Below, piece after piece: positions 56,646-64,000 of a stretch of 64,000 nucleotides of DNA. The DNA is from Gordius sp. MW1. Taxonomy: Eukaryota; Nematomorpha; Gordioida; Gordea; Gordiidae. The stretch is from assembly GCA_964036665.1 (NCBI GenBank), contig OZ038532.1, forward strand, positions 1,612,001-1,676,000, given 5' to 3'. The notes under the pieces were generated by a model. It saw only the letters and a program-made list of their open reading frames with translations. It made no database searches and was not told the DNA's origin. The number at the start of each line of letters is the position of its first letter. Positions within the stretch are counted from its first letter, which is position 1. The position numbers and the translations under genes were made by a program.

Positions 56646-56764
56646 TATTGGCATTTTCAATGATCATTGTTAATTTAGTCAGCTTTATACTTATATGAGA
56701 GAGGGGGGTCAGAAAAGGCAGCTGCTTCCCTTAATCTTTATCTAACCATCTAAAAAAAATCCTA

Positions 56765-57245
56765 GAGCTATTTGTCACACACATTGGTCAGCTCCTTGAA
56801 GTAATATTTCCATTCGCTTTAGCTCATGCCTTTATAATTCCATGTCTATTTTATGTTTCCATGTCAGCTTAGGTCTCCCTCTCTTTCATTAACCTTGACT
56901 TACATTACCGGGTGACTTTTCTCCCGTCTCTTTAAATGGCGATATAATCTCAATCTTCTTACAACCAACTTCTCTAATCGAAAATATATCAAAATTTATC
57001 CCTTAAATCTTGATTTCTTATAGGTTGGTTCTTGCTTAATTTCAAGATCAATCTTAACATTCACATCTCCAATTTAGCCAAGCTTTGCTCTTCCTTTGCC
57101 CGCTCCCTATATTACCGTTGGTACAATAACTGTTTTATATAATCGTTCTTTCAATTTCTGTAGTAAGCGTGCGTCACATAGACCACTCATGTCCCTGAAT
57201 TTTAGCCATCCTGCGTTTATTGTGGCCACTTTCCACACCCCCAAC
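56765..57245 (-). pseudogene. RTE retrotransposon C-terminal fragment
   Basis: Minus-strand reading gives VATINAGWLKFRDMSGL, TVIVPTV, VVRRLRLYRHLKRRE and KRGRPKLTWKHKIDMEL in shifting frames. These match the C-terminal region of the plus-strand copy at 58236 (KAGWLKFWVLSG, RGRPKLTWKHKINMDL). This is the 3' end only. Confidence 0.82.
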
Positions 57246-57937
57246 ACATGTACCATAAAACCAAGATATCATAGTAGTGTAATTTTATTTGCGTTATTAC
57301 TTTAAAAAAATTCATGATGGTGCTGTGTTAACAATTTATTTTATTTTGAATTAAGTTTTATTGAAATTATTAATTATAGCATGTGTCAAAAATCTGTTTT
57401 ATAATAACTCCATTATTCTATTACGAGGGGGGGGGGGCAGTGTAGCGCTGATCTCTAAAATTTAGCTAAGGGAAGGGTGGGTACCGATATCAAGGTCATA
57501 GATCTGTAAAAGAAGTCGACAGTTTTTTTAGGATTTTGATTCTAATGAGGGATGGGGCAACAAAAACCTGTGTAATTTTAGAATCATTTTAGAAGGGCGC
57601 GACTAAGACGAGGAGGGGCTTTGTTTATGCAATATGTGGAAGACGCGACAATTAATAGTTTGTAAAAAGAAAGAATAGGAATCCGGGTAATCTTAAAGCT
57701 ACTAGTTTTAATAAAACTTAAAATCTGTGCTAAGATTAAAAAAGGTGAGCATTCATATCTTAAGTGTTAAAAAAATCGATTCACAATGTAAAAGTATATA
57801 GAGGACATTGATGAAAATTATTCGATAAATTAAGTTTTTTTTCCAATATTTATGTTTGGTATAATTCTTAACACCCTCACCTCGTCCCAAGTTGGTCAAA
57901 TTTGTTCAATATTTAATTATTCATAAAACTTGTATGC
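57246..57937. other. Non-coding stretch
   Basis: A G-run (57427-57438) is the only notable feature. Confidence 0.35.
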
Positions 57938-58235
57938 AGGGGCGTGGTGGCGTAGTGGGTATAAGTTTAGACTTTGAAGCAAGAGGTTGCCGATTCGATA
58001 CCACTTCCGGCACTTATTTCAAAGATTAAAAATATCTCACAACGTTAACACGGCTGTCAGGCCTGGATAGCCGAGCGTCACTCCTGATCCAAGTGCTATA
58101 TGAAAGTTCGTAATAATGAAAGTATGAAAGCGCTAGGGCGTTCTCCGTAAATGACGGGCATGGTAGGCGCCCGTATCATGTGAAAAGTCAACGAGGATCA
58201 CTACATCTTCCGCAAACGGATGTAGTTAAAGAAAC
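57938..58235 (+). repeat. tRNA-derived SINE-like unit
   Basis: A Pol III A-box-like TGGCGTAGTGGG (57949) and B-box-like GATTCGATACC (57991) stand about 40 bp apart in a tRNA-like head (GGGGCGTGG...CGGCACTTATTTC). A unique body of about 200 bp follows. No poly-A or short-repeat tail is seen before the RTE sequence begins, so the unit may be 3'-cut or part of the RTE leader. Confidence 0.62.
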
Positions 58236-59960
58236 TAGTTTGCAAGTTAACCAGTAAAGAAGGGGAAAGAATGATCTACAAAATCGCAAAGACCAGAGCA
58301 AGGAACTCGAAGGATGTGGTAAACGTGAAAACTATAAAGAGCAAGGAAGGCATCACTCTACTCTGGACCATCAAATAATAGATCGTTGGGAAGAATACTA
58401 TTAAGAATTATTAAACAGTGAAAATGGGTTTTCAGACCACTGCGAAAGCAAGACCTATGAATATGTTCAGAGTTAGAAGTGACAGAAGAAGAGGTTGACC
58501 AGGTGCTTAAAAAGATGACCATGGGTAGAGCGGTAGGACCTGATAATATACCTATGGAAGCTTTCAAAATGCTAGGACCCTTAGGTGTACATCTACTTGC
58601 AAAGCTGTTCAACAAAATACTTGCAAGTGGTATATGCCTGATGAGTGGTGGGAAAGCTATGTTATACTTATCTATAAATTAAAAGGAGATGTACAAGAAT
58701 GCAACAACTATCGAGGGATAAAGTTAACGAGTCACGTAATGAAGGTGTGGGAAAAGGTTATAGAAGCTAACTCCGAAAAACAATCTCAATAGATGAACGA
58801 CAATTTGGGTTCATGCCTGGAAAGGACTTCAGATGCAATACATGGTCTTAGGAGGCTTATGGAATTATATAAGGAAAAACAAAAGGATCTTCATATATGT
58901 TTCATTGATCTTGAGAGCTTTCGATAAAGTGTCAGGGCAGTTGATATGGGATAGCTGAGTTCTAATGGTGTACCCGACGCATATATAATGTTAATAAAGG
59001 ATGTGTATAGAAACGCAAAAACCAAAGTTTGGACATCCAGTGGTACATCAAAGGGATTCAGTTTAAATCTCGGTGTGCATCAAGGATCGGCCTTAAGTCC
59101 ATTGCTCTTCGTAGCAATAATGAATTCGATAACGAAGGACCTGAAAGGCGAATCACCTTGGGCAATGCTCTTTGCGGATGATATCGTCCTGTGCGCAGGC
59201 TCAAATGTAGAATTAGCAGAGCAGGTAAAAGTGTGGATGGAGCAAATTGAAAGCAAAGGGCTTAGGGTCAACCGAGATAAAACTGAATATGTATGCTTGG
59301 AGTCGGGAATTAATACAAAGAAACACACCTGCAAATCGATGACTGGTGTTTAAGCAGTAGGAAGGAATTCAAATATCTTGGTTCTAGGGTACAGTGTGAT
59401 GGAGGTGTGGAAAACGAAATTAAGCCAAGAATAAAAGCAGGCTGGCTAAAATTTTGGGTGTTGAGTGGTGTCCTATGTGACAAACACATTCCACTCAAAT
59501 TGAAAGGACGGTTTTATTACACCGTTATTGTACCCACGGTATTGTGTGGAGCGGAAACCTGGGCAATTAAGGCAAAAGTGGAACAATGCTTGGCTACAAT
59601 GGAGATGCGAATGTTAAGATGGATCTTGGGAATAAGCAAAAAGGACCATATAAGGAATCAAGACATAAGGGGTAAACTAAATGTGGTTCCGTCAGAGAAA
59701 GTTGGTGGTAAGAAGATTGAGATGGTATGGCCATTTGGAGAGACGGAAGGAGAGGCACTTGGCAAATTGTATCAAGCAAGTGCAAGTCGAAGGTAAAAAG
59801 AGAGGGAGGCCTAAACTGACATGGAAGCATAAAATAAATATGGACTTGAGAAGGTACGAGCTAAAGCGAAGCTGAAGTGCAGGAATACATGAAGAACGTA
59901 CTTGAAGGGTCTGACCATAAATGTGACAAACAGCTATAGGAAAAAAATAATAAAAAAATA
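58236..59960 (+). pseudogene. RTE-clade retrotransposon, reverse transcriptase half
   Basis: From a point after the endonuclease: IYKIAKTRARNSKDVVNVK, VTEEEVDQVLKKMTMGRAVG with PDNIPMEAFKMLG, GDVQECNNYRGIKL, GVHQGSALSPLLFVAIMN, and AMLFADDIVLCAGS (the FADD catalytic motif). Then come KAGWLKFWVLSGVLCD, PTVLCGAETWAIKAK and KRGRPKLTWKHKINMDL. A stop at 58678 and shifts near 58770, 58915 and 59350 break it. An A-rich tail (AAAAAAATAATAAAAAAATA) at about 59940-59960 marks the 3' end. Confidence 0.92.
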
Positions 59961-60724
59961 AAACTTGTATGCCTTAATGCCATAACCGTTGTTTATTTTT
60001 ATGATAGTTGGGACGAGGGAAATGATTTATCTAAAAATAATGTTTTTCTTTACTGAATTTAGAAAAGATACATGTCATTTAGTCAATTATGTGTAAGCGG
60101 GCGATTGATGCCCATTTAAATAAATACCTATGGCTGCTCATAATTAGCAATAGGCATACCAATTCTACTTCATATCAAAATACCTTGATGATTATGTTAT
60201 GCACAATGTGTTTTTAAAGCTTAATATTATTTGCAGTTCACATTCTCATTTAGGACCTAACTCAAGGTTTATAGATTTTGTTGTCTTAATCAGTTTTTAA
60301 CATTTAAGCAAAAGGATTAAAAGGTATATTATATTAAACAGGATTTATAAAAGGAGGATTATTATGGCGCAAAGGACATTAAATAAACTTCAATATATTG
60401 ATGTCATCTGAATAAAAAAAAACTTTCTTGGTCTTCTTTTCAAACCAAGGAAGATCGGGGCTAGTAATAGACCCGGGTTACGTTTATCTTCTCTATTATT
60501 TTTAAAATAATAATTATAGAATATTAAAACTAAAACCATAGGTGTATTTTGTCATAAGGTACAAGTGAAAAAAATTTTCTTAGGCAAAAATAAAATTAAA
60601 AAACTTATAGAGGACAAACGTTTTTTGGGGGCTATTAGTAACCCTTACAAAATTTTGTATTTTGCTCATAAAAATTTGTTGGCAGTTTATTTTGGATTAA
60701 TTAAAGTTTTATTAATTCAAGAAC
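59961..60724. other. AT-rich intergenic stretch
   Basis: Nothing was recognised. Confidence 0.35.
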
Positions 60725-61375
60725 TCTAGTTGCTGTTTCCATTATGCCCTTAAAGCCTCTCCCAATCGTGGTCTATGTCCCTTTGTAACTTCCTTGCACC
60801 CAATAGTAAGGAGGCTTATTGATAGTATATTTCGTTAAGGTATTCTTTCCTTTCGAATCAAATTTGAGATTCATAGATCTTTCTTCTTTCGGGAAATACT
60901 CTTCTGTCTAGGTCCAAAATAAGGGGACGATGTTGCCTTGCGATTTATTCTCACATCATTAAATCGCAATCCTTGATACTCCATATGTACTTTCACAGTA
61001 TTAGGAGATAGTCAATTTGACTGTGCTTCCCACTTCTATAAGTCACAACATAATCTTCGCCTTTTGAAAATATGTGCTAACGACCCTACTTCGTATTCTG
61101 ACTATACTTGGAGAAGTTTTTCATCTTCTTTGTTCTTCCGATCATGCCCATAGCCTCCATGATTTTCATCCCAGAGGCGATCTTTTCCTACGTGGGCGTT
61201 AAAATCCGCCCCAATAATCGGCCATTCTTCCTGTCTAGTTACTTGTAATTCCTTTTCCAATAAAATGAAGAATATGTCTTTCTCTGATTCCATGGACCTA
61301 ATTTAATGAGCATACGCGCACATGGCGGTTATGGGGTCCTCTTTCTGCAAACTTCACCCACAATAACCTGTGAGA
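60725..61375 (-). pseudogene. RTE retrotransposon endonuclease and linker fragment
   Basis: On the minus strand: MESEKDIFFILLEKELQ, IIGADFNAHVGKDRL, ENHGGYGHDRKNKEDEKLL, then an IVVTYRSGKH-like block near 61030 and the linker to 60725. It is the same family as the copies at 8205 and 33750. Both ends are truncated and the frame is broken. Confidence 0.87.
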
Positions 61376-62066
61376 ATGCAAAAAAAGGACTTAGATCTTC
61401 AGCAAGTTAGACAGTTAGCAGAAACTTTAGTAATAGTAGTCAAACCTAAGGCTTAGTTGTATGATTTTGAACTTAAGAAACCTTGATATGCAAAGAAAGG
61501 ACAAGAATCCAAATAATATTTCACCCGAATTCTTTGATTGTTTTACCAGAAACGCGAATGAAAATAAATTATATAAGTATTTCGTCCAAAGAATCCCTTG
61601 GTTGCCCTATCAGATTATAAAATATTGAAATCTTTGCCCAACATCACAACTCTTCTTTACCTATTAGCTTTTATATAAGAAATACTATGTCAAAAAATAG
61701 ATTAAATGGATTGGCGGTTTTTATAGCATTTTTATTTGAGTCATTATAAAATAATTTTATATTTTTTTCCCAGCGATAATATCTCAAGAACTTCATCTGA
61801 GTGGGAGTTTTCCAATAAATTGCATAGCAAGTAATAAGTGTCTTAGTTGGTCAGTTACGTTACACAACTATAAAATATAACCTTTAGATCTAAAGTAATT
61901 TTTTTTCATAAAAATAGGGTCCCCCCTCCATTTACGCTATTGATGCCACCACTATGGCTCGTCATCCTTTTAATACATGTACTATAAGTGCAAAGTTGAA
62001 GCGTAAAATGAAATTTGTGTTGTGGTTTTTGCCCACGGTGATGATGAGTAGAAAACGTCATTTGTT
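61376..62066. other. Intergenic stretch
   Basis: It contains one copy of the ATAAATTGCATAGCAA word near 61813. Nothing else was recognised. Confidence 0.35.
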
Positions 62067-62235
62067 GTAGAGACCTGCAACGGGCCTGTTTAGGTCAGTC
62101 GCCCCGCCCGTAATAAAAGTTTAAAAGCCCGGGCCCAACCCGGGCCCGTCAAATTATTAAATTATAATCCTGGGCCCGGCCCGCTAATTTTATACAAAGC
62201 CCGGCCCTGGCCCGTAAAATTTTTTTATTTTAATT
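62067..62235 (+). repeat. GC-rich end of a hAT-like element
   Basis: TAGAGACCTGCAACGGGCCTG opens a block of GCCCGGGCCC, GGGCCCGGCCCG and GCCCGGCCC words. It matches the start of the element at 63447 (TAGAGCCCTGCACGGGCC). The partner end was not found. Confidence 0.6.
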
Positions 62236-62849
62236 ATTTTGTTTACTTTTCATATCGATAAGGTAAACAATATGTATGTAAAAATGTTAATGAAAATATT
62301 GTAAAAATAATATATTAATAATTCCCGGTCGACGAGTTCTTCTATCTTTTAAGAGGGGACCTTTGGGATACATAAAACCATATAAGCCAATTAAACTTTT
62401 GAAATCCTTATTTAAGATTATAATGTTTTTAATAAAGTTTCTTGGCTTCTTTGCTACCATTTTAAATTTTTAGGTAATTGATAAAAAATGGAAAAACAGT
62501 GATATTTTACAAAAGTAACTTAAAGAATAGAATGTTTTTTAATTTATTAATGATAATAAGTATATAATTTTTGGCCGTAGGCCGGGGTCAGATAAAGTAG
62601 CAATTATCCGATACATAGCAACAACCTAGACAAATTGCCCAAAGAAATTCATTAATAAGGTGATCATCGGGCACAAAATGGAAGTTGAGCACGGACGAGG
62701 TCAAAAAAAATAACACCAATCAGCCGTCATTAGCTAGTCTATTTGCGAATGCAAAATAAAAATCTTTTACAGAAGCATATGTCCAAAGCCATTAAAAGCC
62801 GTATAAGTTTCCACGGCAATTATTAAAAAATTACAAGTTGGACAGGACA
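62236..62849. other. Intergenic stretch
   Basis: No gene was recognised. GGCCGTAGGCCGGGGTC near 62573 may be a fragment of a GC-rich element. Confidence 0.35.
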
Positions 62850-62912
62850 GGACGAACGTACAGGACGGACAACAAAAAGTGACCCCATAAATTGCATAGC
62901 AATTATTAATAA
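62850..62912 (-). repeat. GTCCGTT/18-mer junction segment
   Basis: On the minus strand this reads TTGCTATGCAATTTATGG then a TTTTTGTTGTCCGTCC block, as at 37029, 39165 and 48250 (inverted). Confidence 0.75.
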
Positions 62913-62959
62913 CACAGATCTACAAAAAAAGAAACCCCGCAATCCGACCAATAATTCTG

Positions 62960-63443
62960 ATAAAGAATTTTGCGCTGAAAAATAATATGTTTTTAGTTTT
63001 TCTACGATTACCAGTTTTTTAGATATACGAGGTTGAAAGGCCAAAAATGCCCTTTTTAAGCCTTTTTGAGGCTATATTGCCACGGCATTTTTAATATTTA
63101 GCGAAAAATAGTAAAATATTCATGTAGATTAAAGTTTCATCTATAGGTCCATTCTTTTATTTTTTTATATCACCCTTATACTTAAATTTATACGCGTTTG
63201 CGTAAACCCCTTCTCCTTATCATAATTCGATCGACTATGTCTTGAAAAATGAATTCATTAAAGTTCATACTACACACACGCTGTTTACTAATACATATAT
63301 CTCTCCCTTTACCTACTCTCCTCTCTTTCTCCTCCACTCCCGCCCCTTCATGTGTGCTTAGATAAATATGGGGGCGGGAGTGGAAGAGATGGAGAAAGGG
63401 AGAGAAAGATGTGATAGTAAACAGCGCGTGTGTAGTATGAACT
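62960..63443 (+). repeat. Truncated fold-back element with 83-bp terminal hairpin
   Basis: The sequence 62960-63250 follows the pattern of the 55099 element (ATATGTTTTTAGTTTTTCTAC, TTTTTTAGATATACGAGG, TTTTTGAGGC). The part 63257-63443 is a self-complementary hairpin: GTTCATACTACACACACGCT pairs with GCGCGTGTGTAGTATGAAC, and CTCCACTCCCGCCCC pairs with GGGGGCGGGAGTGG, with a 20-25 nt loop. The far arm stops at the hAT-like element at 63447. Confidence 0.78.
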
Positions 63444-63446
63444 ATA

Positions 63447-64000
63447 ATTAGAGCCCTGCACGGGCCGTCCGAGGCCCGGCCCGGCCCGAGTTCAGCCCGG
63501 CCCGACGGGCTTTCGAGCCGGGCTCGGGCAAATTTTAAAACATTAATCGGGCCTCGGGCTTGGGTCGGGCCTGATGGGCCAGCCCGACCCGAGGCCCGAG
63601 CCCAAAAAAAAATTTGAATAAATATTAATCCAAAATATAATTACAATACAAGATAATCCCCCTACAAATAAATATTTAGAATTTTACTACCACCTCATAT
63701 TAATTTCTTGATTAGCCGTGTGGGTCTATCTATGCTATGTATGACTTTGACTATGAGTGATGATGAAATATTTAATACAACGGTGTGTAGATTAAGCTTA
63801 AAAGCAAAAATAATAGTAGCTATTATTTACCATAATTATTGATATTTAAAATCACATAATATTCGCGATACGTAATATATTTATAAATAAATTTTTGAAA
63901 TAAAATTGGTACAAATTTACATTTTTACAAAAGTCGGGCCGGGCTCGGGCTCGGGTCGGGCCTGAGTGAAAAAAACAAATCGGGCTCGGGTCGGGCTCGG
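63447..64000 (+). mobile_element. GC-rich non-autonomous hAT-like element, cut by the window edge
   Basis: It starts TAGAGCCCTGCACGGGCCGT, followed by about 150 bp of GGCCCGGCCC and GGGCTCGGGC repeats. A 310-bp AT-rich core follows, then GTCGGGCCGGGCTCGGGCTC repeats run to the end of the window. The reciprocal end is outside the window, so the TSD cannot be seen. Confidence 0.65.

Overview
This is an AT-rich (roughly 70 percent A+T by eye) eukaryotic nuclear window from an invertebrate animal. Evidence for an animal: short GT-AG introns (43 to 330 nt), an intronless class-A peptide-type GPCR, a mitochondrial complex I subunit gene, and RTE, BEL/Pao, Gypsy, Helitron, piggyBac, hAT and MULE transposons. 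An arthropod is the most likely source, but nothing fixes the lineage.

Four loci look like host genes. (1) An intronless 429-residue GPCR lies at 4580-5869, with a diverged direct repeat of its own 5' flank lying downstream. (2) A two-exon gene on the minus strand at 11896-12193 encodes NDUFA1, the MWFE subunit of complex I. A MITE sits 59 bp upstream of its ATG. (3) A 14-exon gene at 44485-56536 encodes a predicted secreted, cysteine-rich 617-residue protein that I could not assign to a family. All its exon phases join without a stop, and its introns hold several complete transposons. (4) A 78-codon ORF at 32779-33015 is less certain. Possible exons or decayed exons are also noted at 7644-8095 and 10338-10557.

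Layout. 1-0.9 kb: hAT tail with GC-rich terminal repeats. 2.7-3.8 kb: tandem repeat and a MITE. 4.2-6.6 kb: GPCR and its duplicated flank. 8.2-10.0 kb: RTE fragment and MULE end. 10.0-13.0 kb: NDUFA1 region between inverted MULE ends. 13.0-16.9 kb: MULE with a nested copy. 17.0-17.7 kb: Gypsy remnant. 17.9-21.8 kb: decayed Helitron. 22.7-26.3 kb: hAT carrying a nested piggyBac. 26.3-32.0 kb: BEL/Pao retrotransposon. 33.7-36.1 kb: RTE copies and a fold-back fragment. 36.4-42.1 kb: palindromes, a 128/108-bp satellite and GGGCC-hairpin elements. 44.5-56.5 kb: the 14-exon gene. 56.7-61.4 kb: RTE copies and a SINE. 62.0-64.0 kb: GC-rich hAT ends and a fold-back element.

Every transposon ORF examined carries stops or frameshifts, so none looks autonomous. 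The most unusual material is the secreted gene, the satellite that combines a conserved hairpin with Pol III B-box-like sequence, and the 945-bp fold-back element. All assignments come from reading the sequence; no database search was run.
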